Source: Cavia porcellus
Lineage: Eukaryota; Chordata; Mammalia; Rodentia; Caviidae
DNA length: 64,000 nucleotides
Direction of reading: 5' to 3'
Assembly (NCBI RefSeq): GCF_034190915.1
Contig: NW_026947484.1
Span: 206,782,657-206,846,656 of the forward strand
Shown: one piece after another, positions 1-13,280 of the stretch
Position numbering within the stretch: the first letter of the stretch is position 1
Layout of the letters: each line of letters starts with the position of its first letter
Notes under the pieces: model-generated
Told to the model about the DNA's origin: nothing
The model's database searches: none
The model's input: the letters and a program-made list of their open reading frames with translations, nothing else
Translations under genes and position numbers: made by a program

Positions 1-2190
1 GCTTCCAGCTTGCCACTCTCTGAACAGTTTCTTTTATACACTGCCCCTGTGCCATTCTACCCTACCTTGGACCCAGCCAAGATTGTACTGAAATGTCTAT
101 AAACTATTACCTAATATAAATGTTTATTCATTTAACTTTGGGCTAATTTAACTTTTAGTATCCCAGTAACTAGAAAGTAACTAAGGTAGTTGTATTCTTA
201 AGTGCTTGTGTTTGTTAAATCTCATGCAGTATTTGTACATTTATTCTCTCCGTAATTCCTCTCCTCTCAGCTTTCTGTCTCTTCCTCTCTATATAATATA
301 TTATTAATATGTATGTATATAGATATTATATATTGCTGAAAAGCAAGTTTGAATTAGGTAGTTGGAAGATGAAAGAGTGACACTCATTAAAATAAGAAAT
401 GGCAAGAAATATTCAATACTTTTTTTCTTAGACAATGATATTAAATAGCACTCATATCATAATGGTTAGCTTAAAGATAATTCTCATTTAACTCTGAAAA
501 TAACCATTTGCAGTTTCTTTTTTATATGCCAACTTTTAACATCTTCAAGTACAAAAAGACCCAGATTCTAATGTGGGCCTTGACCCTATTAATCATCATA
601 ATCTTACTGAATTCATTTTAGCTTCTTTGACTTTTGTTTGCTTTTATTTAAAATTCAAGATCAGGGTTTCCCGAGGAGTTCTAAGAATCAGAAATATTAA
701 GAAAGCAGAATTACATTAGAAAGAGAGCACATTTTGAAGTCTAATGCATTTTTAAGGTTCTGATAAAAGTGCACCAAATTGAGATACAATAAGTTCAAGA
801 GACCTATTTTCAACACCATGGTTCAGTTGATAAACAAGCACTGTATTCTTGAAAATTACTGAGAGCAGTTATTATAAGTTTCCTCATCATAAAAATAATT
901 AGGCTAATTTACTCATCACATAATGTATAGCTATCACATAACCAGATGCTATAAATAAATATGTATGATCTGTATCAATTCCTAAAAATGAATAACAGTA
1001 CTATGGTATTATTTGAATAGGAATTTCACTTCTTCTCAGTAGTGAAATTAATTCACTACATTAATTCCCTGATATACTACAAACCTTCAACATCTTTGAA
1101 TTAGGTTTTTTCACCTTATTTTATAAATGAAAAAACTGAGGAAAAATTTGGTAAAATTATTTTCAAAGGGTACAGTAGAAGAAAGGGGAGAGGTGGGATT
1201 TGAGTCAATTTCTGAATCCTGAACCCTGGGTCTGCAGTACCCTATTCCACAGATGGGATAGCAGAGGTGGGAAAAACAAAGATTGTCAAGTGAGAATAAA
1301 GAAAAGCTTGGCCACCATGTGGAAGAAAACATCAACATTCATCTAAAAGATCAAAAGGGAAATATTTTCCACAAATTGTGTAGGGGGCTTATAATGAACA
1401 CTAAATTCAATATATATTATGAAAATATACTAAAAGCTGGAGATCAGGAACATGAACCCCAGTGACTGAAGTAAAGTATTTGGGAATGAGATGGGAATGA
1501 GATTGGCTTTGATTAGGAGATACCAGAATCAGGGTGTCAGGATGAGAGAAAGTTTGACTGAGAAGACTTGGCCCTTGGATAGTGAGTGGTATAAACAAGC
1601 AATGCTCTTGTTAATGTTTGAGGAATATGACATTGAATAGAAAAAGTGAAAATGATACTGAAACAGCTGACAGAGTAGAGCCAGTTCAAGAAAAGAAAAA
1701 AAAAAAAAAAAAACAGCTTCTCTCTCAGGTGTCAGGTTATCCATATTTCAGTGCTACAGAGAAGCTACCCATCAGGAAACATGGAGAAAATTACCACCGA
1801 CTCTGGAATTCTTGTGAGTGTGGAGTAAGGGAACATAGAAACATAGATATTGATTATTCAAGCTTTAAGCAGCATCCTCAGGACCCTGAGCCTTCCATAC
1901 TATGTCCACTTCATAAGAAAATGAGAGGATGTCAGGAAGCTTACGGCAGGCCTGGAAGCCAGGACAAAGCAAACCCAAACGACTTGCTTTCCCCAGAACT
2001 AGTTTGGGTTCAGGGAATGGCAATTTCCTCAGCCATCTCCAGGCTGGGCTCAAGATGTTTGGAAATCTGAATAAATTTGGATTTTATTTAAAGAGACTTT
2101 GTGGGCCTGGCTTGATCTAGAGACTCTTGAAACCTATTTCATCCTAGAGACTTCCAGACTGGAAATAGAAAATAGCCAATTTCAGCATTT
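1..2190. other. Unclassified AT-rich DNA, no gene seen
   Basis: I see no exon chain, RNA gene or recognisable transposon here. Short open frames exist, for example a 150-codon one at 1618-2070, but it runs through a poly-lysine stretch that is just an A tract at 1694-1713 and shows no family resemblance. A diverged ancient repeat could be hidden here. Confidence 0.5.
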
Positions 2191-2194
2191 TCTT

Positions 2195-2198
2195 GTTT

Positions 2199-2258
<60 letters not shown>

Positions 2259-2390
2259 TTCTTTCTCTCTCTCTCCCTCCCTTCCTTCCTTCCTTCCTTC
2301 CTTCCTTCCTTCCTCCCTTCCTTCCTTCCTTCCTTCCTTCCTTCCTTCCTTCCTTCATTCCTTCGTTTCTTCTTCCTTTTCTTTTCTTTT
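2195..2390. repeat. (CTTT)n / (CCTT)n polypyrimidine microsatellite
   Basis: An uninterrupted run of CTTT units passes through a short CT-rich link into CCTT units, about 195 bp in all. It lies directly at the T-rich end of a minus-strand SINE (2392-2557), so it most likely grew from that SINE's A-rich tail. The long open frames across it on both strands (Phe/Leu/Ser or Arg/Lys/Glu repeats) are products of the simple repeat and not genes. Confidence 0.95.
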
Positions 2391-2391
2391 T

Positions 2392-2557
2392 GAATTTTTT
2401 GAGACAGAGTTTTAATCTGTAAATCAAGCGAGGCTTAAACTCACTATGTGGCCCAAACTGACCTTGAATTTGTTGCAATCCTGATCCTCCTGCCTTTGTT
2501 TCCTGCCTGCTGGGATTACAGGCATGTGCCACCACACCCAGCTAATTTGAGTTTATT
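2392..2557 (-). mobile_element. 7SL-derived SINE (B1/Alu-like), minus strand
   Basis: Read on the minus strand it starts with the SINE-style 'ggtgtggtggcacatgcctgtaatcccagcag' region, continues through the 'ggaggatcaggattg' and 'ggccacatagtgagttt' segments and ends in a short A-rich tail. The order and wording are those of 7SL-derived SINEs; the internal pol III promoter boxes would lie near its right end on the plus strand. The copy is noticeably diverged, for example in its middle. No clean target duplication was found, partly because the left side is a microsatellite. Confidence 0.8.
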
Positions 2558-2573
2558 GACACCAAAATATTTT

Positions 2574-2922
2574 AGTCCTTGGGGGATGTTGTAACAAAAT
2601 ATCATAGATTGTGTAGTCCATACACGTAAGAAACTTGATTTTTGCAGTTCTGAATACAGACAAATCCAAAGCAAGACACTGGCCGATTTGGTATCTAATG
2701 AGAACTTTCTCCTTCATAGATAGTACCTTTGCTAAATCCTTCCACAGTGAAAGAGACAGACAAGCTCTCCCAGGCCCCTTCCATAAAGGCAGGAACAGCC
2801 TTTATGGGAGTGGAATCTCTGGACCTAAAAGTTCCAGAGGGTCTTGCCTTTCAATATTGTTGCTTGGTGGATTCAGTTTCAATATATAAATATTGGGGGT
2901 ATAAACATTCAGGCCACAGTAG
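2574..2922 (-). mobile_element. Old MaLR LTR (MST/MLT1-like), minus strand
   Basis: The plus strand reads as the familiar reverse complement of an ancient mammalian-apparent LTR. It begins with 'gttgtaacaaaatatcatag', has a middle segment of the 'gcaagacactggccgatttggtatctaatgagaac' kind (positions 2670-2706), and ends with 'gggggtataaacattcaggcc'. The subfamily (MST-like or MLT1-like) is from memory of the consensus and uncertain. No target duplication was recognised. It adjoins a SINE of the same orientation. Confidence 0.6.
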
Positions 2923-5900
2923 TGAGTTAAATTCACATGCTCGTACTCTTCCTAACCATTAGGAAGATAAAAGGATGATCTTGAATATTTTTAAATCTAT
3001 TGATCACTTTTAAATCAAAACTTTTTTAAAACAGAAAAGAATTGTAGGAAACGGATAGATCTTTACTTTTGTAAAATTAAACTCCTTGAATGTTTCACTG
3101 GATTTAATATCTTATGGGAAATCTGCTTTCAAGAAGTATTTTCAAATCCCTTTAAATTCTCAAGAACATTTTTTTTCAACTGGATGAAATGCAAGTGTTT
3201 AAAAACTGAGTTCTATCTTAATTTTAGCAGAAAACATGGGCAAGTAAAATGATCTGATTTTAATTGGTAGATAATTGTTTTATTTTTATTGTAAGAAGGA
3301 TGATAGGGAGATGACTGAATTGTATAAAAACAAGGTAAAATGATAACTAGGGATAGACAAAGAAGTGTCTGTCATTCAGACTAGACTCCTGCTAAGGAAG
3401 AGATATTCCAAATATATTTGAGACATATATGAAAGAAAAGTAGTCTTAGTGAAAATGAAGAATGAAGAATCAAAGAGAAGTCATCAGGAAAGCGAAGATT
3501 TTATAGCAATAGTTCCTTTTTGCATTTGATGTAAAGTAAGCAAAAAGAGGGCTGCCTAAGGCATCGGGTATATTTCTCAGTGTAGCTGTGGAAAGGGCCT
3601 TAGTTGGAAAAAGAGAAAAAGAAAAAAGATTGAAACATCTTAAGGCAAAGCAAGTATAAGTACCAGGTTATCCAAACCAAAGATATCCAAATAACTTTGA
3701 TTCATGACTAAGGGCAAGAGAACAAGAAGAACAAAGTCATGTTCTGAATGAATTGCTTTTGCCATATCTCAACAGCTGGGGTAGGTATGGAACCTGGCTC
3801 GTTCAAAGAGGTAAATGATAACCACAAGGAAATTATATCCTTAAATGACTCGTGAGAAACATTGCATGAAGGAATGTGAAACTGCAGATCAGAAATGCTG
3901 TGATATTTTTTTAATACATGAGGTTAAACATTACCTCAAGAAGATGTTAAGGATATGGAAATAAGTGGCAGAAAAAGTGTAGGGATAAACTGATCAAATT
4001 ATATACTTTTAGAACTTGGAAGTGTTTGAGAATGTATGAACTCCAATTTCTTTATTTTTCACATGCAACAGTAAAACCAAAGACTCTAACCCAGTTTTCT
4101 GGACTCCTTTGTCATTGGCCTGTGGTCACTCTATTACTCTCATTTCTTTTTTAATCAGGGGTTTCTATATGTGACGTAATAGGGTGCCTTGTGCAAGAAT
4201 ATGCCGGAAAGTCATTGTTGATGGATGCTTTCCAAAGTCCAGCATTCAGTACTTCATATTTTCACTCTCTAAAACAAGTTTAAAATAATTAAAATTGAAT
4301 AGACCACAAAATTCAGCTCCTTAGATTTGAAAGGCAATTTTCAAGTTCTCAGTAAACATGCATTGTTAGTTACCATACTGGAAAGTACAAAAAAAGGTGA
4401 TGGGTGAGTATTCCAATGACTGAAAAAAGTCCTATTGAAAATAGAAAACGTGCCAGGAACCATGGTTCCACAGTGCATGGCTTTAACGTGAAGCCATAAA
4501 AATAAGGTTTTAATTTCATTGTTCTTCCCAAACAGGTGTGTACTCACAAGAAGTCAGCAAATGTGCATATTAGGTTTTCTTCTATAATTAAATGGCTAAT
4601 TGGCCACATTACCTTTTATTAGAGTATTTTAGTCTTAGCGTTTCGCTTTCCTCATCTCAGCTGCAGAAAATAGATGCCTGCCAATCTGACAGTTTCAAAT
4701 ATCCAATAATTATAAAGCTTATTATTACTATTATTAATAAGCTTGCTATGCTTTAAAACTCACTTTAAAAAATGTGGACATGGCTCTTCTTTTCTTCTAT
4801 TTAGAGTCATATATGCTTTCATAAATGCCCTAGTTATTGTCTGAAATATTTAGTAGAATTTTTTAGAATGTCTAAGCAATGGCACAGATCTTGTTCACTC
4901 ACTTTTTCCAATGTAAATATATAAACTAATATTTAGATTAAGAGTAAGACCCAAACCTTAGGAATTAAGATCTAAATAAAAATTGTTAAGTGGACCTACC
5001 TGATTAAGTTGGATTTGAAGAGGCTCTTATCTCACATTTCCTTAAAACAGCTAGCATTTACTTCTTAGTTAGGGACAAGTACACACAGCCTTACTCATGT
5101 TTACTCATGTGGGTAATTGTTGATCTAGCTATCCAGCTATCTGCAAAATATTGAGACAGTGAACTCCTGATTCAAAACATTTGAAAGCTATTGAACTCTG
5201 GAAAGTTGACCAAAAGGCAGTTCTTTGTTTAAACTACAGTCAGGTACTTTGAAATGCTCCTTTTCTTCCTCTTCAGTTATCTACCTGACAAATGCCATCT
5301 GTCAGATTGTACTGGGCTGCCTTTGTCAGCCTTTGACTCATCTTGAAAGAGAGACAAAGCTTTTGAAGGTATTTATTTCTCATGAATATTCCCATGAAAA
5401 TGTAGACTGTTCTTCATTGGATCAACATTTTTGTCTGTACAATACCAGGAGGCAGTGGTTTCCCAAAACCAGTCACATATGTGATTGTCAGGGAGACATC
5501 TTACACAGAAATTAAGGACCTACTCAGGTAATACATACTGATGCTTCTCGAATTTTAATATGATAGGAAACACTCATGATCTGGAGATGGGACTTCAGAT
5601 TCTGTCATCTTTCAGTAGCTGCTGATTTGTGGATCATATATTTATTGAGAATAGAGAATACATGAACAAGTTTAATCTCTTGGAGTGACTTCACAAAGCA
5701 ATGATTACAACGAAAACAAAAGTGATAATCTTTCTTTAGTTCTTCACAATATCTATTTCAACAAAATGTCTTATTTAGAATAAGAAGTGAGACTGATCTT
5801 ACGGGCTTTCCAGTGGCTACTTCACCTTTCCACACGATGGCATCTTGGTTCGAAAGTTTGGCCTCTCTAGAGAACCTGGTGGAAGCTGATAATCTAGGCT

Positions 5901-7143
5901 TTGAAGTCACAGAGGGTTACTTGTGTCATAGGTGTAGATCTGCTCATATTCAGGAAAGGAAAACACGGATGTGACTGCAATTGAAGTTAGTCAGCACTGT
6001 ATTCTAAGAAATGCCAGTGCAATATTTGGCCAACTTTTGGAAATGCAATGTCACCACTGGTAATATGATCCTGCTCTACGGAAGAAGTCAACAGTGACAA
6101 CAATTGCAGCTTTTTACTAAAAGAGTTAAATGGACACGGACCAGCTGAGTGATTTTTTAAAATAAATATGTAATGTGGATTTTGTAGTGTTGAGTGACAC
6201 AGGGGAGAAAGTGTACTGTCTCACCAGTACAGGTATGAATTCTAACTTCTCTATTTCCCCACTCTGTGACCTTAGACAAATTGCTTTCATATTTATTATT
6301 TTTTTCTGTGTTACGAAAATGAAGATTTTACCTCTCTTAAGTAGTTCTTGTTAGACTTGAATAAACATTTATAAAACTCTCTGTCCTATCTAGTGGATAA
6401 CATATGCTTAAGAAATGTTAACATTTTTATCACTATTAACATTTCTATTGCTATTATGTATAAAGAAATAAAAGTACTTCCTTCAATAAGGTAAATGCAT
6501 TTTCATTTGTTTTACTTATGCTCAATGTGATTGAATGAAATCTCTGAGATAAAATTTCAAGATTAATTATGAGCTTTTATGGAAAGGAAGATAATGTGAG
6601 ACCTTAGAATGATAGTGATATCTATGGAGATGGAACTTCACAGAAACTACTGTTTTAGCACCAACTCCAACACACAGTTTTATAGTTCTTGGAGATGAAA
6701 ATTCTTATATCCTTGTTTTACTTACCAACGTACCTAGTGAATGATTTGTACAGATCTAGTGGTTGATACATATTTATAGCATGTATTCAATTAATTTTCA
6801 ATTGTATCTGTTACCTGTCTTTGTAGGACTGTTTAGTAACATCAAGGTAAGGAATAATTAATGTAAAAGAGATTTTCTATAATTGTTATAATAAAATCCT
6901 TTTCACACTTTTGTGGATACTCTGTTTTATTTATTATTATTTAGCTATTATTTGTTACATTTTCTGGGAAAAATTGTGAGCCAGTGGGAAGAAAGGGTCC
7001 AGGCAACATGTAGAGAACGGATGATGCGTGTGAGCTGAGAATACGATCTAGTCTTTGATATCAGATTCCTAAATTGATTCTTCAAGTTCTCCTCAAAGAG
7101 GCAGACAGAAAATAATGAGACTTAAATTCTTTGAGATAAACCA
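2923..7143. other. Unclassified DNA, no gene seen
   Basis: About 4.2 kb of AT-rich sequence without an exon, RNA gene or transposon that I can name. The longest open frame, 96 codons at 5225-5515, has no recognisable motif, no signal peptide and no neighbouring exon. Old diverged repeats are likely but not demonstrable by eye. Confidence 0.45.
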
Positions 7144-7290
7144 AGATGGTGGCAAACTATAACCTCAGCACTTGAGAACCTGAGGTAGGAGGATAGCTGT
7201 AGTTGGAGGCCAACCTGGGCTGCATAGTGAGTTCAAGGCACCCTGAACTACACAGTTATATCTTGTTTCAAAAATAAATAAATAAATAAA
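7144..7290 (+). mobile_element. B1-like SINE, plus strand
   Basis: A 7SL-derived SINE of about 140 bp: 'ggtggcaaactataacctcagcacttgagaacctgaggtaggagg' at 7149-7193, then a 'ggccaacctgggctgcatagtgagttcaagg' segment, and an (AAAT)n-type tail at 7270-7290. Its short, monomeric length fits rodent B1-type elements rather than dimeric Alu. A short direct repeat, ataaacca, occurs at 7136-7143 and 7286-7293 and may be the target duplication, though it overlaps the A-rich tail and could be chance. Confidence 0.82.
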
Positions 7291-8188
7291 CCAGTAAATC
7301 ATATGAGGTAAAATAAATGATGGTAGTGGAGGGAATATATGAGTCTGTTGTTCATTAAAACATCTCATTTGTTGATTAATTAATTTACTGTGGTGTTTCT
7401 AATATCAATTATTGTGCTCTGATCTGTGTTATGTTTTTCGCATATACTTGTAAGCAAATTATCTTATTCGTGGAAAAGAAAAACAAAAATGACTTCCACT
7501 CATGCACATACAAATATGTACACACACAAAAGCAGTGATAATTACAAGCAGAGGAAATATGAAACAATACAAAATATAAGCCACTGTTTTAGTAATATAA
7601 AAGAGTGTCTCTATAGCAGTTTTCTTTACATGAGAAGGTCTAGGAGATCACTGTAATGAACACACGGGTACATGGCCATTTGACAGTGCCATATTTTCTA
7701 ATCTAGTAAAAAATATTTCATAAAAAAATGACTATTTCTAGAAAGTTACAGGGATCTGTGAATGATAGATCAAATGTTTTGCTCTTCTTACATCAACGTT
7801 TTTACTGGCCTCTGGCTCAAAACAATACACCAATGCATCATTTAATTTCTGTTCAAATTTATATGAGTAAATCTAAAAATTCAGCTCAAAGCAATGCTGC
7901 CTTGCTTTTTTTCAGTATTTTTGGATGTGTGACTAAGCCTATTGTCAAGAAAGAGTGTATTCTTATACAAGGAGAGATCTAGAAATAGTCAATTTTAAGT
8001 CTTTAGTAATGATTGATACCTGATTACAAAACCTCTATAATTTGTCTTAAGTGATTTTTTTCAATACACCAGTTTGTTTAAATTCATATATAGTTGAATA
8101 TATATCATGTAAAATCCATCTTTCTTAAAGGCACAGAACCCATTGTTACAGTAATTTGATTTCTTTTAAAAGAAAGATTAGTGAAGTG

Positions 8189-8545
8189 TGTCTTGGTTAC
8201 TTTTCTCTTGTTGCTGAGACAAAATACTCAGTAACCAAAATGAAGGAAAGTTTTATTTACCTTACAGCTTTTGGAGTTTTCAGTCCACAGTCAACTGGTT
8301 CCAAGGCAGGGTGGCATGGCTGAGAGACAGTTGTGGCCGCAGCAACGAGAGAGAACAGGGTAAATGGGGGAAAGCATATCTCCTTTCTTGCTTTACATTG
8401 TATGCCAGCTACCAGCCCCTGGGCAGGGGCAGCACTCACACCACCAGTCCCAGCACTAGACAATGAACCAATCACCAATACCAGACTCAGCTGCCTCCAT
8501 GATTACATGAGGCTTTGGAGAGATACCCAGACCCAAACTACCACA
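8189..8545 (-). mobile_element. MaLR-type solo LTR, minus strand
   Basis: A 357-bp TG...CA-bounded segment. In reverse complement it has the layout of the other MaLR LTRs in this window: a 5' part with 'tgtggtagtttgggtctggg', the conserved core 'attggttcattgtctagtg' (plus-strand 8452-8472), a 'ccatgccaccctgcct' segment, 'gtggactgaaaactcc', then AATAAA (plus-strand TTTATT, 8254-8259), and a terminal 'ttttgtctcagcaac...agtaacc' segment. The flanks AAGTG and AGTTT do not match exactly, so the target duplication has decayed or the ends are a base or two off. Confidence 0.85.
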
Positions 8546-9056
8546 AGTTTGATATTTGACTTGACTTAAATGTGACAGATTCTAACACAATGTGTTGTAA
8601 AATAATAGCAAGAAGTCTGTGTCACCGAGGAGGAGAAAGAGTTCTACACTTTTACAGATGTTTGCATCTTTTTTTCCTATGTCTACCGTCTATATCTGCT
8701 ATTAGAATTAATAAGGTGGCTTCTTGTTCAATTTTATTCGGCTTCTTCCATTCATGTGTATCTCTAACATTATACCAGTCAGGTTTAAATTCATATCAGA
8801 CTGTTTGCTATAGGGTGTTAACAATATTATTCTATTTCTTATTAGATGTTGCTTCTCTGAATTCCTATTGCGTAGCTCTTTGACTATGGTTGTATGTTAG
8901 TAATTATTTCCTTACACTTGTTTTTCACAGCAGATTAAAATCTACTTAAGTGTTGAGACTGTGTTTTAGTCTAGTAAAGAAAATTCCATTTACTTATTCA
9001 TTGATCTATTAATTCATACAATCATTAAGTATTCTGTAATGAGTATTTTGTAATGA

Positions 9057-9059
<3 letters not shown>

Positions 9060-9101
<42 letters not shown>
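9060..9101. repeat. (TA)n microsatellite
   Basis: About 21 uninterrupted TA units. On the minus strand it yields a Tyr-Ile repeat in an open frame, which is not a gene. Confidence 0.97.
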
Positions 9102-9104
<3 letters not shown>

Positions 9105-10648
9105 GAAAAATAGAACCTTGATTTTAAAGAGTTTACAGTTGATTGGAAAGGCAGAAAGTTTGCAGGTGACTTCAGTACAGGCGACTTCAATACAATGTAA
9201 AAAGTATTGTGAGCTGTCCTAAAAAATAACTGCATAACACAAAGCTCAATCAAGTTTGGTAGATAAATCTAATATTCCAGGGATCAGGAAAGAAGTATTA
9301 TACCTGTTCCTAATCCATAAGTTAGGAAAGAGGGATGATGTTTTTCTTTTTCTATCAGTTTATTTCCTTTCTTCAGAAAGGGAAAACCAATTATGAGCCC
9401 TATGTTGTTTTTCCATGCAAATATGTAATTTCTAGTAAGTTCCTATTAACTTACTTCTCTGGTGCATTCTATAGAAGTGGGTGGGATAGTCTTCATCCTC
9501 AGATTTTAAGAACAAGACTTACACTCTCTTGCATTACATATTGCCCCAATATACACTGAGAATTCAGTCACTAGACCATGGCTATAGAGCAAAAACATTA
9601 ATTATAGTTCAATATTTCAGGTAGATCTCTTTTGCAAAATGTTTGGAAAATGCTGGTAGATATCTTCTGTGCAAGCTGAATTTATCTTGTAGGATAATTT
9701 GAATGCCCACAGTAAATTAGATCCATATGTGATGACAATCATGAGTGAAATGTAACTCCCTCACCTGAGTAGCTCTCAGTCACTTGAAGCATCTCCTAGT
9801 TAGTTTCAATAAGTTTCAATCTCAGGTCAAAAGAGTCATGCTTCTCCCTACACATAGTTCTTATGTAGAATGCTTTCTCTTTACACAGTGTCCCCTATAG
9901 CTGCTGCTATTCCAACAATATGCATATGCACTCTTCATGAGCTACTGGGTGAATTCTGATCAGTTAGAACTCATCCATCTCTCTCTATAAAGGATCTTAA
10001 AAAATCAAAGAGGATTTGGGTAGTATTTCAGATGATTTTGATGTCAATATCATTTTGGTACAGAGACAGGTTCAGAGAGGTCTCTAATGACTACTGGTGC
10101 CATATATTATACTCAAGATTGGAAGTGTCCTTATAAAGATTTAAAGCTGTCACTGTAATCTCATAAATAAGATTTTAATGACCCTGATGGCATTTGGATT
10201 TCCAAACATTTGTTATTTGTATTTTAGAAGTGTTAAAGGCCAACAAAATCAAACTGGTAAATCAAACTAAGTTTCCAGCTATAGATCAGAGTCCAAATAA
10301 CATTCCCTTCACAACAAAGGGAGGCTATGCAAAAATATTTCAGCTGATTTTATTTCTCTGAATGATATGTCTTTCTTAAAGACCGATTCTTCATCTAGTC
10401 AACCCCAGATATTAGGAGGAAATTACAAAAGTTATCCTTGGAACGTGTGACTCCTATTAAGTATTATTATAAATACCTAGTATGATTTTTATAACCAAGA
10501 TATAGAGGACATATACAGAAGGGCAAAACTAAAGATAAAACTAGACAAAAATGCTAGGACAAAAAGTATGTGGAGCTTCTTACTGTTCTGGCTGTATTAC
10601 AGGTGGACCAAATGTTGTCTGCTGGCTCCTCCTCCAAGGAAAGTAAGT
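9102..10648. other. Unclassified DNA, no gene seen
   Basis: About 1.5 kb of AT-rich sequence in which I see no exon, RNA gene or nameable transposon. Confidence 0.4.
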
Positions 10649-10975
10649 GTATTGGTCAGCTTTCCCACCAGGGAGACATGATACACGATACCTGAATTTA
10701 AAGGATCATGGATTTAATTCAGCTCCTGGTTTCACAGGTTTCAGTCTGTGAATGGCAGATTTCAATGGAATCATTGGTGAGGTGTGACAGAGCAAAGGTG
10801 CTCTGTTCATAGTGATAAAGAAGTGGAGAAGGGAACAGAGTCAGAGAGGAAAACTGCTGGGAAGCCTTCATAGACATCAAGGCCATCATTCATGACCCAT
10901 GCTAGCACACCTAGGAAAGTGACTAGCAGTCCTCCAGGCAGATCCCAAAGCCAACTGGGTTGACATTAAACCCTA
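10649..10975 (-). mobile_element. Degenerate MaLR-like LTR, minus strand
   Basis: The plus-strand order 'tgtattggtcagctttcc', 'gatacctgaatttaaagg', 'atttaattcagctcctggtttcacaggtttcagtctgtga' (to about 10748), then a purine-rich stretch and 'gactagcagtcctccaggcagatcccaaagcc' matches minus-strand MaLR LTRs seen elsewhere in the window (26069, 55618). Both ends are approximate and no duplication was recognised. The LTR class is moderately secure; the subfamily is unknown. Confidence 0.55.
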
Positions 10976-11569
10976 AGTGCCACAGTAAGCTAAATGATAA
11001 GTGACATGTTTGCCATCAGAAAGGCCGCTGGTCAGAAGACTGCCCTAAACCAACTAGTATCTTTCTAAGTTACCTTGTTCTAACTGTAATAAAAATGGGA
11101 AACTGAAAAGTTTACTGTTCCAAGGACAGTTCCTTAATCTGTTCTTTAGTCTGAAGCTCCAATTATCATCCATGGAATGAGGAGACTCAGGGTTCCTTCA
11201 GCACCAGCCCAATCGTCACCATCAGTGGGATCAAATCTTAGGTAACTTTGGATATGACAGGAAGACAGGCTTCCTTCTTAAGAGTGAGGTCTCTTCTTCT
11301 GCTCTTATTATTTGGACAACTGGCTTCTAACACTCATTGGCTTATGAGTTTCAAAGGTACCTTGATAACCAAATATGTCTTCCTTTATATATTTGTCTCC
11401 ATATCCATGTTTTTCATTGTTATTGTTGTTGTTATTGATAATGCTCAAATGTCCAGTTCCTTTATATGACCAAAACTTATTGACAAACATAAAAACTCAA
11501 ATTATCTTTGAAGCACAGATTCCTATTGTATTGCCATGACAACCTTGAGGTGTCCCTCCATAAATGTTC

Positions 11570-12130
11570 CACTATGAACCCTGGTACTCAGCTTCCTATT
11601 CCTTCAGTCCTATCTCTGCCCAGGAGGAATATATCACGGAGGCTGTGACTGTCTCAGTATTGTTAATTTAACTTGTGCCAGCAGACCAGATCTGTTAGAT
11701 CAGCTTCCTGATAACTCAAATGTAATCTGGTTTGCTAAAGGTAGCTCCTATGTAAGAAATGGCAAAAGATAAGCTTGGCTGTGCTACTGTTTCTCTCATA
11801 GCTGCAGCTGAAGTTTGGCTCCTGCATGCAGCTACATTCCACAATTGGCTGAATTAGCTGCTTTGTCTTGCACCCTAGAACTTGCAAGAGAAAATAAGGC
11901 ACAGTGTACACCAGTTCCCAATACACCTTTCTAGTACCACATGCTTATATTGTTACTTTGAATAAAAGAGGATATCTTCATACTAAAATAGTCTACAAAA
12001 TATAACCCTCAAATACTAGCTTTATTAGAAGCTATTTACAGGCTAAAATCAGTGATTTAGGAACTCATGAGGAGGCATTAGGATACCAAAGAGCTGATGC
12101 AGTGGTTAAATGAGCACTAAACCTCCAGAA
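11570..12130 (+). pseudogene. Gammaretrovirus-like (ERV1) pol remnant, RNase H region
   Basis: Conceptual translation in shifting plus-strand frames resembles the RT-connection/RNase H part of gammaretroviral pol. A connection-like Leu/Met-Asn-Pro-Gly segment lies at 11574-11585, followed by a His/Cys-containing segment near 11630-11660. The first RNase H catalytic motif, normally Thr-Asp-Gly-Ser, is at 11734-11745, but the codons read Ala-Lys-Gly-Ser, so the metal-binding Asp is lost. A TAA stop follows in frame at 11770-11772. The second motif, Ala-Glu-Leu, keeps its Glu at 11851-11853. The third motif (Tyr-Thr-Asp-Ser type) is in another frame and has Ser (11913-11915) in place of Asp. It carries several breaks and is non-functional. 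No LTR, gag or env could be tied to it. Confidence 0.62.
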
Positions 12131-13280
12131 CCCAACTACCTATAATCCTCATATTAGGACCTCATTTTGCTTCTGCTGCTTATCACTGAGAGGACATTAC
12201 TTGGGCCCTAGCTCTTGTGCTACAGGAAACCATATGGTGTCTAAGTCAGAAAATCTCCCCAGTCCATATAGTAAATGATTATGAAGGACTGCATGATTCC
12301 TGACCTTTAGTTCAAATCTAGCTACATTGTGTGCTAGCAGGTAATCAATGGCCTTTCTGTTCATTAACCTGGAATTTTAACCTTCCTTAAAAGAGGGAGA
12401 AACCATAGGTCAACAGTTAACTTCTCTTTTGAAGGGCTTTTTCTCAGTACTTGTTCTCCAATAGCTATCAAGGTTCTAGAAATTTTCAGCTGTATGCATC
12501 ATTCCCAAGTCAGTCTTTGGAAGGGAGAAGTTTCTTAACAGATCCCACCATTGACAGTACCAGTTCAAGTACACTTCAGTTAAGTAAATGCTAACGGCCT
12601 CCATGTAACCTTCCAACCGAGGGCGGCAGACAACTTGAACATTATTCTAAACACTTGGCAACGTTGTTCCAGGGTTCTCCTTGTTACATGCGGAAGCCCA
12701 CCTTGTGAGCAAGGCAGCATTATAAGATTTTATGACACTCACTATTTTATCTTAAGAGATCTGTGCAGTTATCAAAGTTGAATGGTGTGTCTACACAAGT
12801 GAAAACACTGTCGTGTCTCTTCCACTTAAGGGTGTAAGATAACAAGTCCAGAACTTGTCTAATCTTAATTTAGGCTTTAAGAAGTGAAATGGATTTGGTT
12901 CTGTGTGCCAGCTTTGTGAAAAGTGGTTCTCATACTTATTATATTTTACAGTCTATATAAGAATTCTCTTTTATTTCTCCACTTTGTAATCTATCAACTT
13001 CCACATGATCTTCTAATTTCTGATCCAACTATCTACATAAGACTTTTACTGATCTGCCAGGCATGACGGTCAGCAAAAGTAGGGACATTAACTGCCTCCT
13101 TAAAGGTCCCTTTCAGCATAGAGTGAGCAGAATTATTGGATGCACCAGTACCATACATGGTGACAATTTGGTGTGTGAAATAACTCTTTCCAGTAGCATA
13201 CAGCTTATGCTAAATGGCATGATTTTCAGTTTAAAGACTTGTATTAATTCTAGTTGAGAAACTTAATTCAGGGAGTTTTA
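12131..13280. other. Unclassified DNA downstream of the pol remnant
   Basis: Some of the first 300 bases may continue the ERV1 pol remnant towards integrase, but I could not align a motif with confidence. The rest shows no exon or nameable repeat. Confidence 0.35.

Noticed and set aside
1618..2070. 150-codon plus-strand open frame
   Set aside because: It contains a poly-Lys run encoded by an A tract, has no domain, and has overlapping frames on the other strand; it looks like chance.
2182..2535. Long minus-strand Arg/Glu/Lys-rich frame and plus-strand Phe/Leu-rich frames
   Set aside because: They are translations of the CTTT/CCTT microsatellite plus a SINE.
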